DNA from: DYRG01 sp041161065
GTDB taxonomy: Bacteria > Pseudomonadota > Gammaproteobacteria > Beggiatoales > Beggiatoaceae
Direction: 5' to 3'
NCBI GenBank assembly: GCA_041161065.1
Contig: JBEAVE010000002.1
Location: 6,954-70,953, forward strand
DNA: 64,000 nucleotides
This document shows, piece after piece, positions 16,359 through 25,254 of this stretch (positions are counted from its first letter, which is position 1; each line of letters begins with the position of its first letter). The notes under the pieces were generated by a model that worked only from the letters and a program-made list of their open reading frames with translations, was not told the DNA's origin and made no database searches. Position numbers and translations under genes: made by a program.

Positions 16359-18155
16359 ATGCTTTGTTTAATTAGCACGATTAGTCGGCACGGAAAAACG
16401 GGGGCGGTTTATCACGATCGGATTGTTAATGTTGAAGTTTTGACGTTGGGTCGGGCGGTTGATCAGCACGTTTTTTTGCCCGATTTGCGCGTTGCGTTGC
16501 AGCACGCGACGATTAGCGATTTAGGACGTGAGCGGTTTTGGCTTGATGCGAAGTCGCCGTCGGGCATTCGAATTAACGATCAGTTGGTGCAAAATTCGTT
16601 GATTCAGGCGGGCGACGTGATTCGAATTGGCAACGCGCTGATTCGGGTTTTAACGCCGCGACATGGCTATGATATTGTTTTAGAAGTAGAATTTCGCCAC
16701 ACCCCCGCGCGCGCCATCGAAAATCAAGCCCAAATTCGTGCCAAAATGCGATTGAGCGATACCCGTTTGAAAGTCCGCCCTATTTCGTGGGGGTTTTTTG
16801 GAGGGATATTGTTGATTTTCCTCATTATTCCGAGTGCTGCTGTCTATCTGACAGATTATTATCAGCCGTTAGTTGAGCAAATTATTCAGTTTTTTAATCC
16901 AATTAACGAAAATATCCCGCCCGATCAAATGCCTGAGCCGCCCAACTTGCCGACCCTGCCTGACATTTTGACCGATCAGTTTTGGGAATCGGGGAGTTTA
17001 GCGTCGGCGCACTATTTTTTTCGCAAAGATTGCAGTTCGTGCCATCAAATTCCGTTCGTGCGCGTCACCGATCAAGCCTGTTTAAGTTGCCACAAAAAAA
17101 CTCGTTCGCACGTTGATCCCGATTTTTTCAAACTCGACAAATTAACCCGCACCCGCTGCGCCGAATGCCACGTCGAACACAACGGCAAACGCGCACTCAT
17201 CGACCGCGAAGACCAATTGTGCAGCGATTGCCACCGAGATTTGACCAAACAACAAGGCATTACCACCGATTTAGGCAACGCATGGGATTTCGGATTGCAA
17301 CATCCGCCCTTTCGTCCCTTATTGGTGAGTTTCAAAAACGGCAAGGAAACCGCCAAACGGGTGTCGATGGACGCGGGCGAGGATTTCGTCGAAGAATCCA
17401 ATTTGGAATTTCCCCACGACGTTCATTTGTCGCGCAAAGGATTAGCCACTTTTAACGAAGAAATCAAACGCTTATGGTGTGAAGACTGCCATAAATTAGA
17501 TCGAGGCGGGGTGGGTTTCGAGAAACTCAATTACGACAAACATTGCGCAGAATGCCACCCGTTGAGTTTTGAAGCGTCGGACATTACGCGCCTTGTCCCG
17601 CACGGCAAAGTGAGCGAAATTATGTACCAATTGCAGGAATATTACAGCGAACGAGCCTTAAAAGGCGATTATCACGGCGATCCCGATGCGCCCGCGATTG
17701 TTCGCCAAGGGCGTTTTCCGAACGAAACCTTACAAGCCGACGACCGAATTATCGCGTTGGATTGGGCGCGCAATAAAGCCGAACAAGTCGCGGAAGAACT
17801 CTTCACTTTTTCCTCGTGCATCGAATGCCATGTTGTGAAAAAAAATCAAGAAAATCCAGCACGTTGGGACATCGAACCCGTGCGTATTAACTCAAAATGG
17901 TTGCCTAAAACCCGATTTGTACACGCCAAGCATTTGACCATGAATTGCGTTACTTGCCATTTAGCCCCCGAATCAAATAATAGCAGTGAGATTTTATTGC
18001 CCGATATTGAAAGTTGCCGCAGTTGTCATCAAGGTGTTCATTCGACTAATAAATTGCAATCAACGTGCGTGGATTGCCATGGATTTCACACCTCTGAATT
18101 TTCTATGCGCAAAATAGAGAAAAAAACAGAACAACTTCCTAAAAAACACCATTAG
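16359..18155 (+). CDS. FHA-domain decaheme cytochrome c membrane protein
   Basis: A 598-residue protein in three parts. Residues about 20-100 form a forkhead-associated domain (LGR at 30-32, SPSGIRIN at 66-73), which normally binds phosphothreonine in the cytoplasm. A membrane helix lies at about 143-165. The C-terminal 370 residues carry ten CxxCH haem-binding motifs, the first at 225-229. No signal peptide precedes the FHA domain, so the FHA part should be inside and the haems in the periplasm. It sits just downstream of soeABC, so a role in sulfur-linked electron transfer is reasonable but unproven. Its end overlaps nadE tail-to-tail by 17 bases. Confidence 0.9.
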   Translation: MLCLISTISRHGKTGAVYHDRIVNVEVLTLGRAVDQHVFLPDLRVALQHATISDLGRERFWLDAKSPSGIRINDQLVQNSLIQAGDVIRIGNALIRVLTPRHGYDIVLEVEFRHTPARAIENQAQIRAKMRLSDTRLKVRPISWGFFGGILLIFLIIPSAAVYLTDYYQPLVEQIIQFFNPINENIPPDQMPEPPNLPTLPDILTDQFWESGSLASAHYFFRKDCSSCHQIPFVRVTDQACLSCHKKTRSHVDPDFFKLDKLTRTRCAECHVEHNGKRALIDREDQLCSDCHRDLTKQQGITTDLGNAWDFGLQHPPFRPLLVSFKNGKETAKRVSMDAGEDFVEESNLEFPHDVHLSRKGLATFNEEIKRLWCEDCHKLDRGGVGFEKLNYDKHCAECHPLSFEASDITRLVPHGKVSEIMYQLQEYYSERALKGDYHGDPDAPAIVRQGRFPNETLQADDRIIALDWARNKAEQVAEELFTFSSCIECHVVKKNQENPARWDIEPVRINSKWLPKTRFVHAKHLTMNCVTCHLAPESNNSSEILLPDIESCRSCHQGVHSTNKLQSTCVDCHGFHTSEFSMRKIEKKTEQLPKKHH

Positions 18156-20115
18156 AACTTATTTTCTTATGTAAATCCGCCAGCTCGTGTTGAAACCCGC
18201 CCGACAAAATCGGAAAACGACACCATGTTTTTGGGTCGAGGCTTTCATCATCGACATGAAAACTAGGCGCAAATCGTTCTCTTTTCCACTGATTTTGCAC
18301 CCACAATTTAAAGAACCGTTCTATCCATAAAACAAGTTGTTTCTCTGGATAATCAAAAGCACTTTGCAATAAACAAAATATTTCATACGGGGTTTGTCGA
18401 TCACGAATTGCTGCCTTTTCAATTGCATTAAGCAAATCATAAGGCATCAAATCTTGTTCATCTGTTTGTTCAAATCCGGGACGGAGTTCTGCAGTGGGTT
18501 GTTGCTCATTGATATATTTTAATTCTGAAATGGGTTTTAAACCGTGCAAACCCACCGTTTCTAACCATTTCAACCAATGACGAATAAAATCCTTATCAAT
18601 ACCAGCCAGCGGACTTAATCCACCACTCGTATCACCGTCCATTGTTGCATAACCGACTGCGGCTTCTGAACGATTACTCGTTGCCAATAATAACCCATTG
18701 TAAATATTAGCTAATAACCAAACACTTGGCGATCTTGCTCTCGCTTGAATGTTTTGTAATGCTAAATCATCGGTTTCCCAATTCAAATCCCGATTAATCG
18801 CTTTTTCTACCATTTCAATATAATTTTCTACTAATTTATCTATATTCCATTCAATAAAATTTGCACCCACAGTTTGCGCAATTTGTTTAGCTGCTTGAAA
18901 TGTCGTATTTGAGGAATTCTTTGTTGCCTGATAAACACAAATTAAGAGCGATTTCATTAAATTTAAAATAGAACTTTGATCTAAATTTTTTTGCGGGAGT
19001 TTCTCACAAAATGCGGAGATTCCTAACTCATTGCACCCTAAATTGACCATTAAGTAAATTAAACAAGCAATTGCACCCGAATCTGCGCCGCCACTTAATG
19101 ACAACACAAATCCATTTGATCGGCTTTTTCTCAAATAATCATACAATCCCAACGAAACTACCCGCGCAAACTCTTCTTCTTTTAGATTATTTAATTCCCA
19201 TTTCTCAGGTTTCCACGCAATGATTTTGCTCGGCAGGCGTTCAGGAAATGCAAAAGGTATTTTTACGCACGCCAAATGGTTTTGATTAAAACGACTTGTT
19301 CTCGATTGAGTCATTCTACTTTTATCAATATCGACAATAGTACTGGCTAATTGCCAATTAGAGAAACTAAAACGTTTTCCTCCATTTAATATTTCGCCAT
19401 TTGCTGCTAATAAAGTATCACCATCATAAATAACTCTACCTGCTTCATTTCCTAATAAATTCACATAGATATAAGCACAACCAAACGCCCTTGAACCCTC
19501 TAAAACTAATCTTAAACGGGTTTCTCTTTTTTGAAAACTGAAATGGCTTGCTGAGGGATTTAAAATAACATCAATTCCTAATTCTGCCAAACGAATACCT
19601 GTTCGTTGTGCAACCCACGCTTCTTCACAAATTTCAAATCCAATTGCAACCCCGCCACAATCAAAATACAAATCACCAATGGGATATAATTTTTGAGCAA
19701 TTTCTATTTCATCACGAATCCCTAATTGCCAAGCATGAAACCACCTCGATTCATAATGAATTCCTTCATTAGAAAGAAACCGCTTTGCAACAAAGCCCGC
19801 GATTTCTCCATTTACCAATAAACAAATAGCATTATAAACCCGATTCTCATGCAAAAGAGGTAATCCTAATGCAACAATAATTTGTTTAGTTTCAGGCACA
19901 ATTTCTAATAAAACTCTTTGTGCTTGTTGTAATAAACCCATTCCTAAAAAAGCATCTTCACAACCATATCCACTAATACACAATTCTGGCAAGCATAAAA
20001 TATCAACTTGTTCCATTTTTGCTTGTTTAATTGCTGCCAAAATATTCGCCTGATTATTATCCCAATCCATTGGCGTTTGATTTAAGGTAGCTGTTGCTAA
20101 TTTAATGAGTTTCAT
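18139..20115 (-). CDS. nadE: Glutamine-dependent NAD+ synthetase
   Basis: A 658-residue two-domain enzyme that amidates nicotinic acid adenine dinucleotide to NAD+. The N-terminal half is a nitrilase-type glutaminase (Glu in CLPELCISGYG, Cys in GFEICEEAW, about residue 176). The C-terminal half is an ATP-pyrophosphatase domain with the SGGADS P-loop (about residues 343-348). This long form is distinct from the roughly 275-residue ammonia-dependent NadE of E. coli. It runs opposite to the cytochrome gene and heads a leftward-encoded pair with the radical SAM gene, whose stop lies four bases upstream of its start. Confidence 0.93.
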   Translation of the reverse strand: MKLIKLATATLNQTPMDWDNNQANILAAIKQAKMEQVDILCLPELCISGYGCEDAFLGMGLLQQAQRVLLEIVPETKQIIVALGLPLLHENRVYNAICLLVNGEIAGFVAKRFLSNEGIHYESRWFHAWQLGIRDEIEIAQKLYPIGDLYFDCGGVAIGFEICEEAWVAQRTGIRLAELGIDVILNPSASHFSFQKRETRLRLVLEGSRAFGCAYIYVNLLGNEAGRVIYDGDTLLAANGEILNGGKRFSFSNWQLASTIVDIDKSRMTQSRTSRFNQNHLACVKIPFAFPERLPSKIIAWKPEKWELNNLKEEEFARVVSLGLYDYLRKSRSNGFVLSLSGGADSGAIACLIYLMVNLGCNELGISAFCEKLPQKNLDQSSILNLMKSLLICVYQATKNSSNTTFQAAKQIAQTVGANFIEWNIDKLVENYIEMVEKAINRDLNWETDDLALQNIQARARSPSVWLLANIYNGLLLATSNRSEAAVGYATMDGDTSGGLSPLAGIDKDFIRHWLKWLETVGLHGLKPISELKYINEQQPTAELRPGFEQTDEQDLMPYDLLNAIEKAAIRDRQTPYEIFCLLQSAFDYPEKQLVLWIERFFKLWVQNQWKRERFAPSFHVDDESLDPKTWCRFPILSGGFQHELADLHKKISSNGVF

Positions 20116-20119
20116 TGCT

Positions 20120-21352
20120 CTAATTTCCTACCTTGCTGCAACCATCACATTCGGGAAGAAACAAACCATTCCAAAGATTAAAACGTAAGTTTTCATAATC
20201 ATGATTTTCTAATATCTGTTGAATAGGGTAATGAAATAAGTTCCATTGAGGATTAAAAGGGTGTTTAATTTGGCAGCAAGGTGTTATATCACCAGAAAGC
20301 AAACTATAAATCCATTCCTCATCACAATTATTTCTCAATCCATTAGGATTTCCACTGTTTTGAAGAGAAATATTTTCTTGTTCAGCAAAGCGTTGGATAG
20401 GTATTAAACGTTCTTCTGGTGGCAACATTTGTTGAGAAGAATCAAACTGAATTGTTTGTTTAACTTGCTCAACACTATTAAGCAAATAATGTTTATCTGT
20501 TGGATAAATATCGATATAGGATTTCTTCAAATTTAATGCTTGATAACTTTCAAAAATTGCTATGCCTCGTTTCTTTGCCTCACGAATAATATCAGGCATA
20601 TCATGTTCTGTGTGTTCAAATAAAGTTCCTTTCAAACCTAATACGGGGTATTTGTAACCCTGTTCATCACGATATTTTGCTAGTTTTTCTATGCCCTCCA
20701 AAACTTGATCTAATTTACCATCAAGCCGAGAAGAAGCAAATGTTTCTTTATCAATAGAATCAATTGAAATAGAAATGTAAGTAATGCCAGATTCACAAAT
20801 TTTTCGAATCACACTTTGACTAAAAACCGAACCATTAGAAATAGTATAAACATCAATTCCTCTCTGTTTTGCTAGCTTAGCCATTTCAAAGAAACCTTTA
20901 TGTAAAAAAGGCTCGCCTTCTCCGACCAAAGCTAACATTTTTAATTGAGGAAAATGCTCTAATACTTTAATGAAATTATCGAGTTTAATATCCTCTTGTT
21001 TCATTGTTCGACCAATGCAATACCAACAACTAAAATTGCAACGAGTAGTGGGTTCTAAATTCAAAATAGTAGGTGTTCTTGACCACAAACGCGCATTAAT
21101 AGCTGTTAAATTTGATTTTTCTTCTAACAATGAAAACCGCTGACAATGAAAACAATAATGCACACTTTCATTATGATGCCAATCACTTTTTTCAAATCTC
21201 AAATGAGCACGAATTTTAATTGCATGAAACTGTCCACACAAACCACATTTTTCAAATTGAATATGATCTGTTTTTAGATAGTTTGAAATAGGGTACAAAT
21301 GTGCATGAGATTTCAACCAAATAGCACTAATATCCATAGTTATCATTGTCAT
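20120..21352 (-). CDS. Radical SAM/SPASM-type protein
   Basis: A 410-residue radical S-adenosylmethionine protein. The [4Fe-4S] motif is C-x3-C-x2-C in TRCNFSCWYCIG (about residues 105-116), followed by ALVGEGEPFLH. The N-terminal part carries extra CxxC pairs (CGLCG, CFHC), which may bind zinc. The C-terminal cysteines (CDEEW, CCQIKH, CDGC) suggest a SPASM auxiliary cluster domain. The substrate is unknown. It lies between nadE and an acyltransferase-like gene near polysaccharide export genes, so modification of a surface compound is one possibility. Confidence 0.85.
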   Translation of the reverse strand: MTMITMDISAIWLKSHAHLYPISNYLKTDHIQFEKCGLCGQFHAIKIRAHLRFEKSDWHHNESVHYCFHCQRFSLLEEKSNLTAINARLWSRTPTILNLEPTTRCNFSCWYCIGRTMKQEDIKLDNFIKVLEHFPQLKMLALVGEGEPFLHKGFFEMAKLAKQRGIDVYTISNGSVFSQSVIRKICESGITYISISIDSIDKETFASSRLDGKLDQVLEGIEKLAKYRDEQGYKYPVLGLKGTLFEHTEHDMPDIIREAKKRGIAIFESYQALNLKKSYIDIYPTDKHYLLNSVEQVKQTIQFDSSQQMLPPEERLIPIQRFAEQENISLQNSGNPNGLRNNCDEEWIYSLLSGDITPCCQIKHPFNPQWNLFHYPIQQILENHDYENLRFNLWNGLFLPECDGCSKVGN

Positions 21353-21358
21353 TTTCCT

Positions 21359-22270
21359 TTAAAGTTCTTCACAATTTTGAAACCACAGCCAACCTTCCCA
21401 AATAGCTGGATTTTGTTTTATTTTACTTTCTAAAAAATTAAAGTAATCGCCGAGAATTTCTTTAATATTCTGATCAGTTTTTAATTGCATAATATCAAGC
21501 TCAAAAGTATTTCCACCTTTCCATTCTAATAAACCACAAAAAATGTTTTTTTTCATTTCTAACGCGATTTCTATTGTTCCAACAGAAATGGTCATTTTTT
21601 TATTCAAAAAGGCTAGACTTTGTGTTTTCCTATGTGGTTGAACAGGATTATCATGTAATGAAAAAACTAAACCATTTTCATTAAAAGTTTGATATATTTT
21701 CTCACGAACGTTTTTTTTAGATACATGAGGATCGATAAAAATGTATTTTCCTTTACCAAAATGGCATTCAGTATTACGATGTAAATCATCGATATAAAAT
21801 TTTAATTCTTCATAAAAAGGCGATGATTCAGGGGACATTGCAACAAATGATGGATTCTTACCATACAAACCTAATATACTGACCATTAAATGCTGATAAT
21901 GGTGATGATAACTGAGAAATAAAGTTCCTTGAGGATTATTTAGCAAGTTTTCTAATGCCAAGTTGTTTTTTATAAAGAGATGTTTCTTTACCCATCTCAA
22001 AGAGATTTTTTTAAAGAAAAACGCATTTAAACAGAAAACTCCTTGTTGTTTCAGATAATCAATGCTGTATTTGTTCAAATCTATTGATGGGGGATTGATC
22101 GCTTCGCGGATATTTTGAGCAATGAGCGCGGTTTGAAAGCGATAAGGACTATATTTTTTGGCTAGCCACGCAGCAATTTGATAAACCGCTGCCCAATCGC
22201 CCATTTTACTTAATAAGTTGATTATACTTAAAAAATATTTGTATTTTTGAGCAAGGCTTTTAATTTTCAT
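21359..22270 (-). CDS. LPLAT-like (LpxL-type) acyltransferase-related protein
   Basis: About 303 residues from the preferred ATG at 22270; a longer frame begins at 22390 but would run into the divergent ABC gene. The segment LSYHHHYQHLM, then GLVFSLHDNP and QSLAFLNKKMTISVGT, recalls the lysophospholipid/lipid A acyltransferase fold, in which pathogen- and plant-derived acyltransferases use a histidine near the acceptor site. The usual HxxxxD catalytic pair is not clear, so activity is uncertain. No signal peptide is seen. Its neighbours suggest a role in surface lipid or glycan modification. Confidence 0.55.
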   Translation of the reverse strand: MKIKSLAQKYKYFLSIINLLSKMGDWAAVYQIAAWLAKKYSPYRFQTALIAQNIREAINPPSIDLNKYSIDYLKQQGVFCLNAFFFKKISLRWVKKHLFIKNNLALENLLNNPQGTLFLSYHHHYQHLMVSILGLYGKNPSFVAMSPESSPFYEELKFYIDDLHRNTECHFGKGKYIFIDPHVSKKNVREKIYQTFNENGLVFSLHDNPVQPHRKTQSLAFLNKKMTISVGTIEIALEMKKNIFCGLLEWKGGNTFELDIMQLKTDQNIKEILGDYFNFLESKIKQNPAIWEGWLWFQNCEEL

Positions 22271-22369
22271 TTTATTTGAAAACCTTTTCTTGAAAAAATA
22301 AGTAAAATCATTAAAATAACCCTTCTTACTATTTTTAATACGACATATCCCATAAAAGGACATTTTTGC

Positions 22370-23545
22370 ATGTTTGCTATTGAAGTTCAAGGTGTTTCTA
22401 AGATATATAAACTTTATAATCGTCCTTTGGATAGATTAAAAGAAATATTTTTTAGAAAACCTTACCATCAACCGTTCCAAGCAATTGAAAATATTGATTT
22501 TGCATTACCGCAAGGAGGCATTTTAGGTGTTATTGGAGATAATGGTGCGGGCAAAAGTACCTTATTGAAATTGCTCACTGGAACGCTTGTCCCTTCCTCT
22601 GGTCATATTATTAGACGCGGGCGTATTGCAGCGTTATTAGAACTGGGAACAGGTTTTCACCCAGAATTGAGTGGACGACAAAACATTTACTTAAATGCTA
22701 GTTTGTTAGGATTGACAGAGGAAGAAATTAAGCAACGTGAAACAGATATTATTGCATTTTCTGAATTAGAAACCTTTATTGATCGCCCAATTAAAACCTA
22801 TTCTTCGGGTATGTATGTAAGGTTAGCATTTTCTATTGCAACGAGTGTTGATCCTGATATTTTAATTATTGATGAAGCATTGAGTGTGGGTGATGCGCAT
22901 TTTCAAAAGAAATGTGTTGAACGCATGATGCAATTCAAAGAGCACGGTAAAACTATTTTGTTTTGTAGTCATAGTTTATATTTGGTGAGAGAACTTTGTA
23001 ATCAAACTATTTGGTTAGAACATGGAAAAGTTCGTCAATATGGAGAAACCCCTGAAGTTATTAGTGCCTATTTGGCTTTTTTAGATGTTAAGGATCAAAT
23101 GAGTATAGAAACAACTGCTCAACCAGTATTTCATGCTCCCGAAGTTAAAATCACCCAAGTGGATATTACAAATCTTAAGCATGAGCCATTAGAAAATTTA
23201 ACCAAATTTGAAGCTATTTTAATAACTATTCATACTAATACTAAAAGAAACTTTGAAACAAATGGGCATTTAGGTGTCATTATTGAGAAACCCGATGGAC
23301 AAATCATTTTTGTAGCAAGTACAAAGCATAATGATTTACCTAGTTTGCATTTTACGGGTGAGCAACAATGGCAATTAAAAATTCCAAAATTATCTTTAAT
23401 TTCAGGAAATTATCGTTTCAGAAGTGTTGTCGCAGACGAGGCAGTTTTACGATTTATAGATGAAGACCGATCATCATTTTATACAGTGACAAGTGAATAC
23501 CCTGAATTTGGTTTATTATGGATGGATCATCAATGGTTAATTTAA
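22370..23545 (+). CDS. Polysaccharide ABC transporter ATP-binding protein (Wzt-like)
   Basis: A 391-residue ATPase of the O-antigen/teichoic-acid export type. Walker A is GDNGAGKST (about residues 57-65), the signature is YSSGMYVRLAFS (about 143-154) and Walker B is ILIIDEALSVGD. The C-terminal 150 residues look like the Wzt carbohydrate-binding beta-sandwich that recognises the finished glycan. AAAGGA lies eight bases before the ATG. The partner permease (Wzm) is not adjacent, which is unusual. The next gene overlaps its end. Confidence 0.88.
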   Translation: MFAIEVQGVSKIYKLYNRPLDRLKEIFFRKPYHQPFQAIENIDFALPQGGILGVIGDNGAGKSTLLKLLTGTLVPSSGHIIRRGRIAALLELGTGFHPELSGRQNIYLNASLLGLTEEEIKQRETDIIAFSELETFIDRPIKTYSSGMYVRLAFSIATSVDPDILIIDEALSVGDAHFQKKCVERMMQFKEHGKTILFCSHSLYLVRELCNQTIWLEHGKVRQYGETPEVISAYLAFLDVKDQMSIETTAQPVFHAPEVKITQVDITNLKHEPLENLTKFEAILITIHTNTKRNFETNGHLGVIIEKPDGQIIFVASTKHNDLPSLHFTGEQQWQLKIPKLSLISGNYRFRSVVADEAVLRFIDEDRSSFYTVTSEYPEFGLLWMDHQWLI

Positions 23546-25254
23546 ATGAAGTTGAAATCATAAAAACATTATCGCCCCCGTTAAATTTTTATCGATTTTT
23601 ATTTGGAACAAACTATTTACATTTTGGTTTCTGGCATGAAGAGCAACTTGATTTAAAATTAAGTGAAGCACAACGGATTAGATCACAAAAAATTTTTGAG
23701 GCTTTTCCACCGCCTCCTGCGCGTATTTTAGATGTGGGTTGTAGATTGGGAGCAACTACTGAAGATTTAATTGCACAAGGTTATGATGTCGTTGCTATTG
23801 CAACTTTAGAAGAAGTTGTTACATTTGATCAACAATATGATGTAATTCTATTGCAAGAATCATTACAATATTTTTCTGATCTTGAAACTGTTTTTAAGAA
23901 AGCAAAATCGTTACTTTCTTCCAACGGAAATTTTATTTTATGTGACGAAGTTTCTTATTCTCCAGAAACAACACAATTTAGTGCTATTCATCAAGCAAAA
24001 GAGATAGAAAAAGCGTTTTCTGCGGAAGGTTTTTATGTTGTAAATCATCAAAACTGGGGAAAGAATGTAATACCAACTTGTCAATATGTGATTGATGGAT
24101 TTCAACAAAATAGAGCCATATTAGTTGAATTATTTGGAGAACAAAGTAATCAAAATATCGAACATTTCTTACACAATTGGCAACAACGATTGAAATGGTT
24201 TTCTAATGAAAAATTAGGTTATGAATATTGGGTTTTATTACCAAGTGATTTTCAAATTCGCACTTATCAATCTGGCGATGAAAATAGTATCTTAGAAACC
24301 TTTAATGAGGTTTTCAAAACGCAAAGAACTTTAGAGCATTGGGAGTGGAAATATTTAAACAATCCTTATGGCAAAACATGGATTTCAGCGGTTTGGCATC
24401 AAAACAAAATTGTTGCCCAATATGCGGGCTATCCACTTCCTTTATATTTTCAAGGAAATCAACATGTTATTTGTCATGTAGGCGACGTTTTTAGTGTATC
24501 TAAATATAGAAAAATAGGTCGTGGAGAAACCGCACTAATTAGTCGATCGCTCCGTCATTACGAGCAATCTTATTTTAATAATCAAGTAATATTTGCTTAT
24601 GGTTTTGTTGCGAATGAAAGCACCCATCAACGGTTAGGTACGTTATTTTGGAAATATAATATACTTCTTCCTGTTTATCAGCACCTATTAAATGGAGAAA
24701 AGTTGCTAGAATACAAACATAACAATAGTAATATGAAAACGTGGATATTTAAGTTAAAAGGATATTTTGTCCAAAGAACTAATGTAGCGGGAGAATGGGC
24801 GGATAATTTGTTCAAAAAAGTCAAAGATAATTATGGTTGGTTGTTAGTTCGAGATCAAATGTATTTGAAATGGCGTTATGAACAACACCCTGATTTTAAT
24901 CATGAATTTTTTGTTATTTATCACTGGGGCAAACCAATTGGCTGGGTTGTTGGACGCTTAGCAAATGAACGGTGGTTATTAGGTGACGCGCTATTTGATC
25001 CAAAATATGCCAAGATTGCATTTCAACTTGTTTTAAATAAACTCTTAAAAGAAAATCCTCAAATTGAGCAAATCGATAGTTGGTTTTCTGAAGTGCCAAG
25101 TTGGTGGAATTATATTTTAGATGAACTCGGTTTTATAAAACAACGGCAGTTTCAAAAGTTAGATGTAATCGACAAAATTTACTTGGGAAAAATAACCCAC
25201 GAGGAACTTGCTCAAAATTTTTATTTTACTTGGGGTGATAGTGATCTCTATTAA
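23533..25254 (+). CDS. SAM methyltransferase fused to GNAT-type acyltransferase
   Basis: About 573 residues from the ATG at 23533 (an ATG at 23518 is also possible). The N-terminal part has a class I methyltransferase motif, ARILDVGCRLGATTEDL (about residues 56-72). The C-terminal half begins near YWVLLPSDFQIRTYQSGDE and has GNAT features, including a GDVFSVSKYRKIGRGETAL segment typical of the acyl-CoA-binding loop. The substrate is not known; decoration of a sugar or lipid-linked glycan would fit the Wzt-like neighbour. Its stop overlaps the convergent DUF2142 gene by four bases. Confidence 0.78.
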   Translation: MVNLNEVEIIKTLSPPLNFYRFLFGTNYLHFGFWHEEQLDLKLSEAQRIRSQKIFEAFPPPPARILDVGCRLGATTEDLIAQGYDVVAIATLEEVVTFDQQYDVILLQESLQYFSDLETVFKKAKSLLSSNGNFILCDEVSYSPETTQFSAIHQAKEIEKAFSAEGFYVVNHQNWGKNVIPTCQYVIDGFQQNRAILVELFGEQSNQNIEHFLHNWQQRLKWFSNEKLGYEYWVLLPSDFQIRTYQSGDENSILETFNEVFKTQRTLEHWEWKYLNNPYGKTWISAVWHQNKIVAQYAGYPLPLYFQGNQHVICHVGDVFSVSKYRKIGRGETALISRSLRHYEQSYFNNQVIFAYGFVANESTHQRLGTLFWKYNILLPVYQHLLNGEKLLEYKHNNSNMKTWIFKLKGYFVQRTNVAGEWADNLFKKVKDNYGWLLVRDQMYLKWRYEQHPDFNHEFFVIYHWGKPIGWVVGRLANERWLLGDALFDPKYAKIAFQLVLNKLLKENPQIEQIDSWFSEVPSWWNYILDELGFIKQRQFQKLDVIDKIYLGKITHEELAQNFYFTWGDSDLY

